The notes under the pieces were generated by a model, which was not told the DNA's origin, searched no databases, and worked only from the letters and a program-made list of their open reading frames with translations. 64,000 nt of DNA from assembly GCA_036480375.1 (NCBI GenBank), contig JAZGGI010000024.1, positions 1 through 64,000 on the forward strand, read 5' to 3'. The DNA is from Candidatus Zixiibacteriota bacterium (GTDB taxonomy: Bacteria > Zixibacteria > MSB-5A5 > GN15 > JAAZOE01). Of the stretch, positions 8,273 through 16,140 are shown one piece after another (within the stretch, counting starts at the first letter, position 1; every line of letters starts with the position of its first letter). Both the position numbers and the translations under genes were made by a program.

Positions 8273-9328
8273 CTACAGACTGATTTGGGAGGATTTTAGA
8301 ATCTTGGTTGCTAGTTCCGAAATCCCTTTATCTGTTGATCCGGCTAATTTATCTGCCAAGGTCGGTGATTTGGAGACGACATAATCGTGATCCACTTTGT
8401 GCCATACAGGCAATATTACTTTGTTCCCCTTAATTTCCTTCTGAACCAATCCAGATAACTCTCTTTGGGGCCAAGGCTTACTAAAGAACGCTTTGCTTAT
8501 GATGACTATTCCATATTTCGAGTTTTTAAGACCATCATCAATCCTTTGGCTTAGACTATCACCTATAGATAATGTCCAATCATCATACCATACTTTTGCA
8601 CCTCTATTATTAAGTTCCATTGCAAGAGGTTCGACAACTTCCTTTTTATCTTCAGAAGCGTGACAAATGAAAAAATCCCATTCTTTAGATATCTGTTGTA
8701 TGTTTTTGGCGTTTTCCACATTAATCAAATTTTGAGGTTGATTGGTTAGATTGATATAATTATCCGCCGAAATACTGAAATCTTGCACAAACCACTCAGA
8801 TTCTGAGCCTAGTGTCATCCAAATATCAGATGGCCAAGAGAAACTTAGTAGTTTGTGTTTATGCATAAAGTGTAATTGTTTTTTCGTAGTGACCACCGAT
8901 AATTCACATGCAAGAATTATTTCTATAACTGTGAATGACTTTTCAAATTCTGCATCGTACCTTCTTTTAATGTAATTTGATATGTCACCTCTAATCATCT
9001 CATTAGTCATCTCTAAAGGAGTATTAAAAAGGTATGATTTAAAATTCCCTGTGTGTAATTCAATTTCATCGTTACCCGTTTCCATTTTTTTCTTCGCCAC
9101 ATTCAACATTGCGATTTCTAGAGAATTTTCAGGTTTGAGTTCTGCCAAAAGCGTTCCACTTACAAAAATATTTATATGCTTAGATTCGTTTTCGCAGGAA
9201 AATTGGAAGTTAAAAAATTCCCCATCGCGATTACATCTTTTGCCTTCTCTTGGACATGATACTGTATATACTTTATCCAATATTAAGATATGAAATTCAA
9301 ATGAACCTAATACGTTGCTAAATTTCAT
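8273..9328 (-). CDS. TIR-domain protein, probable NAD-cleaving defence effector
   Basis: This 351-residue protein has a C-terminal TIR domain (about 215-345). The first strand and loop are WDFFICHASEDK, the BB-loop region is VWYDDWTLSIGDSL, and WPQREL carries E290 at the position of the catalytic glutamate of NAD-hydrolysing TIR domains. The N-terminal 210 residues have no family I recognise. They look alpha/beta with a possible winged-helix stretch near 110-165, and may sense a trigger or mediate oligomerisation. There is no signal peptide or membrane segment. The gene is visibly more AT-rich than its neighbours, stands alone and lies beside a duplicated nth end and palindromic repeats, all consistent with horizontal acquisition. 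NADase activity is inferred from the family, not shown. Confidence 0.88.
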   Translation of the reverse strand: MKFSNVLGSFEFHILILDKVYTVSCPREGKRCNRDGEFFNFQFSCENESKHINIFVSGTLLAELKPENSLEIAMLNVAKKKMETGNDEIELHTGNFKSYLFNTPLEMTNEMIRGDISNYIKRRYDAEFEKSFTVIEIILACELSVVTTKKQLHFMHKHKLLSFSWPSDIWMTLGSESEWFVQDFSISADNYINLTNQPQNLINVENAKNIQQISKEWDFFICHASEDKKEVVEPLAMELNNRGAKVWYDDWTLSIGDSLSQRIDDGLKNSKYGIVIISKAFFSKPWPQRELSGLVQKEIKGNKVILPVWHKVDHDYVVSKSPTLADKLAGSTDKGISELATKILKSSQISL

Positions 9329-9424
9329 AAACCGTTCCTTTTTTAAAGAAAAACTTTGGTTATATTACTTAACCATTTTACGAATTATTATTAGTATTGT
9401 CAAATGTAGACCCGCCAGCCCCGT

Positions 9425-9466
9425 AACCCATCCGAAAAATAAGCGAAGTGTTTTTTCGAGTGGGTT
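9425..9466. repeat. Dispersed hairpin repeat, CCCATCCGAAAAA family
   Basis: An imperfect hairpin with arms AACCCATCCGAAAAA and TTTTTTCGAGTGGGTT has AAGCGAAG in the loop. Its reverse complement matches the hairpin at 14380-14418 over about 50 bases, including the flanking ATGCGGGA. It lies in the intergenic space between the TIR gene and the TPR lipoprotein gene. Confidence 0.65.
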
Positions 9467-9568
9467 CCCGCATAAAAAACCTCCAATTTTCACATCAATT
9501 CAACACATTTTCCGAAATTTCCTATTTAGTATGATGAAGTATATTTTAAATCGGCTGCTACCGGTAGG

Positions 9569-9588
9569 GGGCTCGTCGCGACGAGCCC
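9569..9588. repeat. Perfect 20-base palindrome near the lipoprotein gene end
   Basis: The arms GGGCTCGTCG and CGACGAGCCC meet without a loop. It sits 15 bases from the end of the minus-strand TPR lipoprotein gene. There is no T-run on either side, so I call it a repeat or protein-binding palindrome rather than a terminator. Confidence 0.65.
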
Positions 9589-9602
9589 GTATTTACTTTG
9601 TC

Positions 9603-10433
9603 TTAATCCGAACTCAATTCTCTTAAAATCGAATCAACCCCCAAAAATGTTGAATCGGAATTATAAACTCGCTGATAGGCTTCAATCGACTTTGCCGTAT
9701 CACCTAATTGTTTCAGAACCGTCCCGAGGCCGTGCCATCCGGCGAGATAATCCGGAAAGGTTTTAGTGATTAAAATGTATTGGGTTTCAGCTTCCTCATA
9801 TCTTTCGGCCTGAGTCAGAAAAAACGCCAGATTATTCATTAATTCCAGCTCTCCGGGATTCTGAGCCAGTAATTCCTCAATGACAACTACGGCACTGTCA
9901 AATTGACCGGTAGCGGCCAGGCTATAGGCGAAAGCGAATCGAATTTGATTGTTGGATGGATCGTCAACAAGCAAATCGCGATAGATCGATACCGCCATTC
10001 CCGGCATTCCGGTTTTAATATTCAATTCGGCGATTTTGGGCAGGTATTTTTTCCTATTGTTTTCCAGAGCGCCCAAACGACTGGCCGCTTTTAATTGCAT
10101 TTCAAAATCCTCGGCACGCTCACTTATCTCATACAGGAACTTCTGTCCCTCAAAATCGGTCGGATATAATGCGGAAAATTTGATGGCATACGATAAAGCG
10201 CTGTCAATTAGATTTAGTTTTTCATATAGACGCGCCCCCATAAAAAGCGTTGCTTTATCGGTGGGCATATCTTTTTTTAGAATTACGAAATGTTCGAGAG
10301 CCTCTTCGTAATTCCCCTCATCCATTAGATGCCGCATCCTGACGACTCTCTGCTCAGGCACTAAATCGTCTCCGCAGGAATTCAGAAGAAACGATAAAAT
10401 TAGAATGGCTGGGATATAAATTAATTTTCGCAT
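9603..10433 (-). CDS. TPR-repeat lipoprotein
   Basis: This 276-residue protein starts with a lipoprotein signal (MRKLIYIPAILILSFLLNSC) whose lipobox LLNSC places the acylated Cys at residue 20. The rest is a string of helix pairs typical of tetratricopeptide repeats (for example YEEALEHFVILKKDMPTD, FDSAVVVIEELLAQNPGEL, YEEAETQYILITKTFPDY and AKSIEAYQRVYNSD), covering about residues 36-265. Such lipoproteins act as scaffolds in outer-membrane complexes. No neighbour indicates which one. It is divergent from the dprA-like gene across 100 bases. Confidence 0.85.
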   Translation of the reverse strand: MRKLIYIPAILILSFLLNSCGDDLVPEQRVVRMRHLMDEGNYEEALEHFVILKKDMPTDKATLFMGARLYEKLNLIDSALSYAIKFSALYPTDFEGQKFLYEISERAEDFEMQLKAASRLGALENNRKKYLPKIAELNIKTGMPGMAVSIYRDLLVDDPSNNQIRFAFAYSLAATGQFDSAVVVIEELLAQNPGELELMNNLAFFLTQAERYEEAETQYILITKTFPDYLAGWHGLGTVLKQLGDTAKSIEAYQRVYNSDSTFLGVDSILRELSSD

Positions 10434-10533
10434 AGATTAAATATAAGAAAATGCCGTAAATGAGCAACATCCCTTTTATAATTTTCCGTTTTTGTGATTG
10501 GTTATTGCCAAACCCAAACCGCCGACGTAAATT

Positions 10534-11427
10534 ATGTTAATGTTGGATTTAAAGAAATACAGTCCCGCTTCCCAGATATTGGCGCTGAAAATGACCGGCA
10601 AAGTGGGCCCCCGCACTTTTGCTCTGCTTATTAATCAATATCAAACTGTTGAAGACATATTTCTAGCCGAAGTCGATGAACTCCAGCAATTGGAAGGTAT
10701 CGGACCGGGACGAGCTTCCGCTGTCGCCAAGGCTCCCGAATTTCTTGACCCGGCCCAGATTATAATCGAAAGCCTTGATGCCTTTGACTCCCGTTCGGTA
10801 ATCTACTCCGCTGATAATTATCCGCGACTTCTGGATGAATTAAATGATCCGCCGCCGCTCCTGTATTATCAGGGTAACCTGCCGTCTCAGGATGAAAAAA
10901 CGGTAGCTATTATCGGATCTCAGGACGTCTCGGCCGAAGGCATCGGAGATGCCGTGGAACTGGGATCTCTTTTGGCCAAAAACGGAGTATCTATTGTTGG
11001 CGGTCTGGCCCGAGGTATCGATACCGCCGGTCATGTTGGAGCGTTAAAAGAAAGGGGCAAGACCTACGCCGTCCTGCCCTGCGGAATAAACATTATCCAT
11101 CCTTTGGAAAACAGCGGTCTGGCCAAAGAAATTACTGAATCGGGAGGCCTTATTAGCGAATATATACCCGATAGCCCGGTCAGTACCGGACGGCTGATGA
11201 GTCGCAATCGCATTATTGTGGGACTCTCTCAGGTGGTCGTTATCGGGCAGGTTTCGGCGAATTCAGTGGGGACTCTCGATGCCGCCCTATGCTGTCATCA
11301 GCTGGGTAAATTGCTTTTTGTGATAGTCGGCGATGAAAATCCGCATCTTGAAAAATTCATCGAATACGGAGCCATCCCGCTAACTAATGTTAACGAATAT
11401 AAACTGATTCTCAAATCATTGGTTTAG
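10534..11427 (+). CDS. dprA: DprA/Smf-like DNA-processing protein, divergent and short
   Basis: This 297-residue protein has an N-terminal SAM/helix-hairpin-helix region (LEGIGPGRASAVAK, about 54-67) and the Rossmann-like DprA core (IIGSQDVSAEGIGDAVELGS, GGLARGIDTAGHVGAL, LPCGINIIHP and SRNRIIVGLS). DprA loads RecA on incoming single-stranded DNA during transformation. Differences from standard DprA are GSQ instead of the nucleic-acid-contacting GSR, loss of the conserved SG-x-L-x-TA segment (here NSVGTLDAAL), and no C-terminal winged-helix domain. It may therefore be a specialised or degenerate member. yigZ follows 8 bases later. Confidence 0.8.
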   Translation: MLMLDLKKYSPASQILALKMTGKVGPRTFALLINQYQTVEDIFLAEVDELQQLEGIGPGRASAVAKAPEFLDPAQIIIESLDAFDSRSVIYSADNYPRLLDELNDPPPLLYYQGNLPSQDEKTVAIIGSQDVSAEGIGDAVELGSLLAKNGVSIVGGLARGIDTAGHVGALKERGKTYAVLPCGINIIHPLENSGLAKEITESGGLISEYIPDSPVSTGRLMSRNRIIVGLSQVVVIGQVSANSVGTLDAALCCHQLGKLLFVIVGDENPHLEKFIEYGAIPLTNVNEYKLILKSLV

Positions 11428-11435
11428 CAAGTACC

Positions 11436-12056
11436 ATGTCTGGGAAAATTATCGATAGCTTTTTGACTCTGGCTGCTCCGGCCGAACATGAAATTAAAAT
11501 TAAGGGCTCTCGTTTTATCGCCAAAGGTTTCTCAATCGAAAGTGAATTGGACTGTCAAAATATCCTGGAGAAAATTCGTAAAGAAGAATATTCAGCGACG
11601 CATCACTGTTATGCCTATACGATTGGTATTGACGACGCAAAGTTCAAATATTCAGACGATGGGGAACCGTCCGGGACTGCCGGGCGGCCCATATTTCAGA
11701 CCATCACCGGGCATGAATTAAAAAATGTAATCATTATTGTCATTCGTTATTATGGCGGTACGAAATTGGGAACCGGAGGATTGATCCGGGCTTATTCAGG
11801 TGCCGCGTCAGAAATGCTTGACCAAGCGCGAATAGTCGAACGGTTAATCTGCGACCGCTTGAAATTTTCGATTGCGTTTAAATACTATGACCAGCTTATG
11901 CGAATTATAGACGCCGAGAAATTCAAAATCATAAATCAAAATTTCGCTGACGAAGTAACCATGGAACTTAAAATCAGGAAATCAAAAACCTCCGATTTTG
12001 AATCACGCTTGATCGAATTAACGGGAGGCCAGGTTAAAATTGAAAAAAACGGTTGA
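11436..12056 (+). CDS. YigZ/IMPACT family protein
   Basis: This 206-residue protein is of UPF0029/IMPACT type. The signature region is easy to see: HHCYAYTIG, then SDDGEPSGTAGRPI, and RYYGGTKLGTGGLIRAYS (about 55-125), followed by a C-terminal ferredoxin-like domain (about 140-200). The cellular role of bacterial YigZ proteins is not firmly established. The eukaryotic relative IMPACT regulates translation under stress. It follows the dprA-like gene and overlaps the PfkB-type kinase gene by 17 bases, so the three are likely one transcript. Confidence 0.9.
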   Translation: MSGKIIDSFLTLAAPAEHEIKIKGSRFIAKGFSIESELDCQNILEKIRKEEYSATHHCYAYTIGIDDAKFKYSDDGEPSGTAGRPIFQTITGHELKNVIIIVIRYYGGTKLGTGGLIRAYSGAASEMLDQARIVERLICDRLKFSIAFKYYDQLMRIIDAEKFKIINQNFADEVTMELKIRKSKTSDFESRLIELTGGQVKIEKNG

Positions 12057-12969
12057 CGCTCTGGGGCTGGGTATCGCTCCGGTCGATTTTTTTGTGACAA
12101 TGCGATCTTTTCCTCTCCCGGGAAAAAAAATCGACGGTATCCCTCAGAGCAGCCTGATCGCGGGAGGCGGGCCGATCCCCAATTCCCTTTGTACTTTTTC
12201 CAAATTAGGCGGACGGGCCAGCTTGATAGCGCCCTTTGGCGATGATCGGTGGGCAAAATTCGCCAGAGAAGAGCCCGATAAATTCGGCGTGCGTCATAAC
12301 CTGTGTGTCATCCGAAAAAACTGCTCGTCGGCCAGAGCCTTCGCCTGGATTGAACAACAATCGGGAAACAGGACAATTGTTTTGGATATGCCGCAGCGAA
12401 TTTTTATCCATCCGCGCGATTTTAAGCTATCCTGTTTGCCGATTCCCAAACTGATTCACCTCGATGGCCGTCATCTAAAAGCCGCCGTCAAGCTTGCCCA
12501 TTGGGGCAAAAAAGTCGACGCCCGAGTCATGCTCGATATCGGTTCGGTTCGCAACAAAGTCGATGAACTGTTTCCTTATCTTGATTTCTTAATTTGCGCC
12601 GATGATTACGCCCGGCATTATTTTAATACCCGCTCTATAAAAAAAGCCGCGTCCGGTTTCAAAAAAATCGGCATCCCCGAAGTTGTCGTCACATGCGGCA
12701 CCAATGGTTCATTTGGTATCGATTCGTTTAATAACCAGCATCGCCAAAAAGCATTTAAGATAAAAGCAGTTGATACTACCGGGGCCGGTGATGCCTTCCA
12801 CGGCGGGTATTTGTTTGGGTTACTCAAGGGATGGGATCTGGAAAGGAAAATGAAATTCGCCTCAGCCACGGCCGCTCTGAAATGTCTTAAGCCGGAAGCC
12901 CGCACGGGAATACCGTCTTACCGGCAGACAATAGCCTTCATTAAAAAACATCGGAAATTCCATGATTGA
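12040..12969 (+). CDS. PfkB-family carbohydrate/nucleoside kinase
   Basis: This 309-residue sugar kinase is of the ribokinase/PfkB fold. The N-terminal substrate region has IAGGGPIPNSLCTFSKLGG (about 40-58) and the C-terminal ATP-site signature is DTTGAGDAFHGGYLFGLLKG (about 246-265) with the catalytic Asp in GAGD. The start is a TTG at 12040 inside the end of the previous gene, with GGAGG and AGG upstream. An ATG alternative is not close. The substrate cannot be read from sequence; ribokinase-, fructokinase- and KDG-kinase-like members share these motifs. Its end overlaps the PAP2 gene by 8 bases. Confidence 0.88.
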   Translation: MKKTVDALGLGIAPVDFFVTMRSFPLPGKKIDGIPQSSLIAGGGPIPNSLCTFSKLGGRASLIAPFGDDRWAKFAREEPDKFGVRHNLCVIRKNCSSARAFAWIEQQSGNRTIVLDMPQRIFIHPRDFKLSCLPIPKLIHLDGRHLKAAVKLAHWGKKVDARVMLDIGSVRNKVDELFPYLDFLICADDYARHYFNTRSIKKAASGFKKIGIPEVVVTCGTNGSFGIDSFNNQHRQKAFKIKAVDTTGAGDAFHGGYLFGLLKGWDLERKMKFASATAALKCLKPEARTGIPSYRQTIAFIKKHRKFHD

Positions 12970-13528
12970 ACGAATACTCGAATATGATACGATGCTGTTT
13001 CAAATTATAAACAGTACCCTGGCCAACCCGGTCACCGATTTTATTATGCCGATTATCACCAACGACTGGCTGTTGCGCATTTTATACGCCTTGATAGTCA
13101 TTACCCTTTTGACCTTCGGCAAAAAGAAATTCGTCTGGGTGGTCGTTTTTTCCGCAATCACTGTGGCGATAACCGATTTATCATCGGCCGGGCTGATTAA
13201 GCCGCTGGTTGAAAGAATGCGGCCCTGTCGAGCATTGGATGTCCATCTTCTGGTAAGATGCGGTCCGGGATTTGCCTTTCCCTCGGCCCATACGGCCAAT
13301 CTTTTCGGTCAGGCACTTTTCTTCGGCCTGCTCTATAAAAAATACCGCTGGTATTTCATGATATTCGCGTTTCTGGTCGGTATCTCACGCGTTTTCGTCG
13401 GAGTCCATTATCCTCTCGATGTGCTGGGAGGCGCAGTGTTGGGATGTTTCGCGGGAGGATTCTGCGTCTCAATTCTGATATTTTTAGATAAACGGGAAAA
13501 ACTAAAACCTCGTCCTTACGTAGAATGA
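12962..13528 (+). CDS. PAP2-family membrane phosphatase
   Basis: This 188-residue membrane protein carries the three acid-phosphatase motifs of type 2 phosphatidic acid phosphatases: KPLVERMRP (about 80-88), PSAHT (about 108-112) and SRVFVGVHYPLD (about 141-152). These include the catalytic His residues. About five hydrophobic segments alternate with them. Members dephosphorylate phosphatidic acid, undecaprenyl diphosphate or lipid A. Undecaprenyl-PP recycling would suit a genome with a large polysaccharide locus, but the substrate is inferred. The gene overlaps the kinase gene by 8 bases. Confidence 0.9.
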   Translation: MIERILEYDTMLFQIINSTLANPVTDFIMPIITNDWLLRILYALIVITLLTFGKKKFVWVVVFSAITVAITDLSSAGLIKPLVERMRPCRALDVHLLVRCGPGFAFPSAHTANLFGQALFFGLLYKKYRWYFMIFAFLVGISRVFVGVHYPLDVLGGAVLGCFAGGFCVSILIFLDKREKLKPRPYVE

Positions 13529-13574
13529 AATATCCGGATGCAAATAAAAATTATTAGGAATTTTCAAAGCGGAC

Positions 13575-14069
13575 ATGAAAGTCAAAATCTATTCTGGCGA
13601 TATCACCGAAGCTAAGACCGACGCCATCGTCAATGCCGCCAATAATCATCTTTGGATGGGTTCCGGTGTGGCGGGAGCGATCAAACGTTTGGGCGGTCAA
13701 ATTATCGAAGACGAAGCGGTGGCATTAGGGCCGATTGAAATCGGGAATGCGGTCGCCACGACCGCGGGTGATTTGCCGCATATGTACGTCATTCACGCCG
13801 CCGGTATGGGTCAGGATTTGAAAACCGACGAAGAATACGTTTATAAATCCACTCTCAACAGCCTATACGTCGCCGATGATTTAAATCTGTCGTCGATTGC
13901 ATTTCCGGCTATCGGTACCGGTGTCGGAGGATTGTCGCTTGAGTCATGCGCCCATGCGATGCACGAAGCCCTGGATGAATTTGCCGATGACGCTCGATCA
14001 ATCACCGAAATTCATTTTGTATTGTTTAATAAATCCGACACTGAATTATTCAAGAAATCATTTGGATAG
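13575..14069 (+). CDS. Macro-domain protein (ADP-ribose binding or hydrolase)
   Basis: This 164-residue protein is a single macro domain. Motifs are GDITEAKTDAIVNAANNHL (about 8-26), GSGVAGAIKRLGG (28-40), HAAGMG (about 74-79), and AIGTGVGGLSLESCA (about 111-125). Macro domains bind ADP-ribose and often hydrolyse O-acetyl-ADP-ribose or ADP-ribosyl-protein esters. The Asn and Gly residues of the binding pocket are intact. The gene starts 47 bases after the PAP2 gene and is probably the last of this run. No partner ADP-ribosyltransferase is seen next to it. Confidence 0.93.
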   Translation: MKVKIYSGDITEAKTDAIVNAANNHLWMGSGVAGAIKRLGGQIIEDEAVALGPIEIGNAVATTAGDLPHMYVIHAAGMGQDLKTDEEYVYKSTLNSLYVADDLNLSSIAFPAIGTGVGGLSLESCAHAMHEALDEFADDARSITEIHFVLFNKSDTELFKKSFG

Positions 14070-14450
14070 AAATAATGGTAGGGCAGGATCCCTGCGGTTT
14101 CGACAATGCGACAACTCTAGAGTTGTCGCTACATATAAATAATCATAACATAGTCATTGCGAGCGAACGAAAAGAGCGTGGCAATCTGTAGTATTATAAT
14201 AACAGATCGCCACGTCGTCCCGCTTTTGCAGAACTCCTTGTGATGACCATTCAGTAATTTTTCAACGAGCCCTAAAGATTTGAGGCACCGGGGCGCAAAA
14301 AGTATTCATCCCGGTAATGAGGATGATTTCTGAAAATACATCGAATGGATTGAATATATGTAAATGCCCCATGCGGGATCCCATCCGAAAAAAGCGCTTC
14401 GCCTGTTTTTCGGATGGGGCATTAGTCTAAATCTGCCTCAAAAAAACAAC
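14070..14450. repeat. Cluster of dispersed intergenic repeats
   Basis: This stretch of about 380 bases has no gene. It holds GCAGG-ATC-CCTGC followed by GGTTTCGACAAT (14083-14107, related to the palindrome at 17358), a 22-base perfect palindrome with arms GCGACAACTC/GAGTTGTCGC (14108-14129), an element bounded by GTCATTGCGAGCG and TTGTGATGAC (14152-14244) whose left half recurs inverted at 16001-16038, and a hairpin with arms CCCATCCGAAAAA/TTTTTCGGATGGG (14380-14418) that recurs inverted at 9425-9466. Confidence 0.75.
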
Positions 14451-14479
14451 AAAAGGCGATATACGAGATATCGCCTTTT
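14451..14479 (-). terminator. Bidirectional-looking hairpin terminator
   Basis: A 12-base perfect stem AAAAGGCGATAT/ATATCGCCTTTT has a 5-base loop. T-runs form the end of the stem on both strands. It lies 20 bases past the stop of the minus-strand dockerin protein and is best read as its terminator. Confidence 0.8.
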
Positions 14480-14498
14480 CAATTAATGTAAGCTATAA

Positions 14499-15791
14499 TT
14501 ACGGACAACTGGCGCAGGGTTCGGGACCGTCTTTAAATACATGATTGATTAAATAAACGGCGTCACCGACATTACACGTGCCATCGCAATTGGCATCGCC
14601 CGCTTTGGGATGCGATGGCGGCGGACCACCCTTAAATACGGCATTGACAATGTAAACGGCATCTCCGACATTTATGTTTTTATCTCCATTGGCGTCGCCA
14701 TTAATGTACTCATCGCAAACATCACCGATGCCGTTTCTATTTCTATCTATCTGATCAGCGTTTGGTATTAATGGGCAATTATCAACACTGTCGGTAATAC
14801 CATCACCGTCGGCGTCATCTATTATGACAATCGGCAACCAATCTATATAATAGTAGCCACTGTAAAATTCATGGGGTACGTCACCTAATCCATCACCATT
14901 ATCATCACTGCCAGTATAATTGGACCAAAAATTCCCAACGTTATCATCGGGAGAATTCCAATATTCAGGATAATTAAACATCTCTAAGTAGTATCTTAAA
15001 TCCTCACCATCTCGGGCTTTGAAGATATTATGATGAAAATAATTACGGCCACCTCCGCCCATACACTGAACAATGCCAAATCCAGATGAATTATCAATGC
15101 ATTGATTAAAACAGAAAATATTGTCATACGACATAATAATTGAAAAGGCTGTTCCGTTATTTGAGATTAAATTCCCTCGAACTTCATTGAATCTGTGGTG
15201 AGAATACCCGGTATGCTCAAATTTGATGCCTGTTCTTTCGTTGCCAATTATCTGATTCTTCAGAATCTTATTTTCCACAATATCAACATCACGCATATCC
15301 TCAGGGAAAAAGAAATATATACCCGTGTAATTATTCGAAATGTAATTATTCTGTATCATACAATATGAGGATGATCGCAACGTGATTCCGGCGGCCAGAT
15401 TGTCAATTATATTGCATCCTTCAATTACGCAACTATCGGAATTATAAATTTTAACACCGGCATCATGAGGATATTCATCGCCATATACTGGGCCAGCATT
15501 GGTTAAGGTTAAAGATTTTATAAGAACTTTCGGGGATGTAATAAAAATTTCGTCATCTGTGCCTCCGGCGTCAATAATCGAGCAATTTACCGATTCACCA
15601 ATGAGGCTGATAGTTTTATCAATTGTCAGATGCTCGTTATAGTTTTCGATTCCCACGAAAATAGTATCGCCCGTTAAGGCATTATCAATACACTCCTGGA
15701 TAGTGCCAAAGTCATCGGGAATATGAATAATGTTTGCGAAAACAGCTACAGGCCAAGCCAATGCCAATAGACTAATGATAAATTTTCTCAT
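14499..15791 (-). CDS. Secreted parallel beta-helix protein with thrombospondin-3 repeat and dockerin domain
   Basis: This 430-residue protein starts with a signal peptide (MRKFIISLLALAWPVAVFA, cleaved near residue 19). A right-handed beta-helix of the NosD/pectate-lyase-like type spans about 20-310, opening with IHIPDDFGTIQECIDNALTGDTIFV and recurring NxI/NxF turns. A thrombospondin type 3 calcium repeat (DADGDGITDSVDNCP, then DRNRNGIGDVCD) follows at about 327-360. The protein ends in a type I dockerin with two calcium loops, GDANGDKNINVGDAVY and GDANCDGTCNVGDAVY. Dockerins bind cohesins, so the protein may be held in a surface complex. No polysaccharide-lyase active site can be assigned. 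The gene stands alone between repeat-rich spacers. Confidence 0.9.
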   Translation of the reverse strand: MRKFIISLLALAWPVAVFANIIHIPDDFGTIQECIDNALTGDTIFVGIENYNEHLTIDKTISLIGESVNCSIIDAGGTDDEIFITSPKVLIKSLTLTNAGPVYGDEYPHDAGVKIYNSDSCVIEGCNIIDNLAAGITLRSSSYCMIQNNYISNNYTGIYFFFPEDMRDVDIVENKILKNQIIGNERTGIKFEHTGYSHHRFNEVRGNLISNNGTAFSIIMSYDNIFCFNQCIDNSSGFGIVQCMGGGGRNYFHHNIFKARDGEDLRYYLEMFNYPEYWNSPDDNVGNFWSNYTGSDDNGDGLGDVPHEFYSGYYYIDWLPIVIIDDADGDGITDSVDNCPLIPNADQIDRNRNGIGDVCDEYINGDANGDKNINVGDAVYIVNAVFKGGPPPSHPKAGDANCDGTCNVGDAVYLINHVFKDGPEPCASCP

Positions 15792-16140
15792 TATTCCCCT
15801 TCCCTGTAATCGATCACGATAGAATAAATAAACAATATTCCTATTAGATGACTAAATATCCTGAAGTGTCAAGAAAGAATATTATCTTTGCGGCAGGTCC
15901 TGATTTTGAGAAGAAAAATTGTGACCCGCCGCTGAAACCGTCAGTTCACACACGGCTAATTCCGGGCAGGAACTGACGGAACTTCCGAGTTTTTTAAGCC
16001 ACAGATTGCCGCGCTCGTTTCACTCGCTCGTAATGACTATTTGGAGGTTCTTAAAAAAAGGCTCTTGCATGGCTCTGGCCGGAAATTCTTGACATTAATG
16101 CTATCTCACCGTAGATTGGCCGACAATTGGAACCAAAAAC
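15792..16140. other. Intergenic region with an inverted repeat copy
   Basis: This region of about 350 bases between divergent genes holds no gene. It contains a GTCAGTTC...GAACTGAC type inverted pair (about 15949-15977) and, at 16001-16038, the reverse complement of the left half of the repeat at 14152-14190 (ACAGATTGCC ... CTCGTAATGACT). An open frame on the plus strand (16041-16577) overlaps the exchanger gene in another frame and is not real. Confidence 0.55.

Noticed and set aside
13575-14069. Functional link between the macro-domain protein and the TIR NADase
   Set aside because: Both touch ADP-ribose chemistry, but they are 4.2 kb apart, with a run of ordinary genes between them and opposite strands. 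There is no evidence that they act together.
14070-14498. CRISPR array or attachment site
   Set aside because: The repeats are palindromes of several unrelated families, not evenly spaced direct repeats, and no cas or integrase gene is near.
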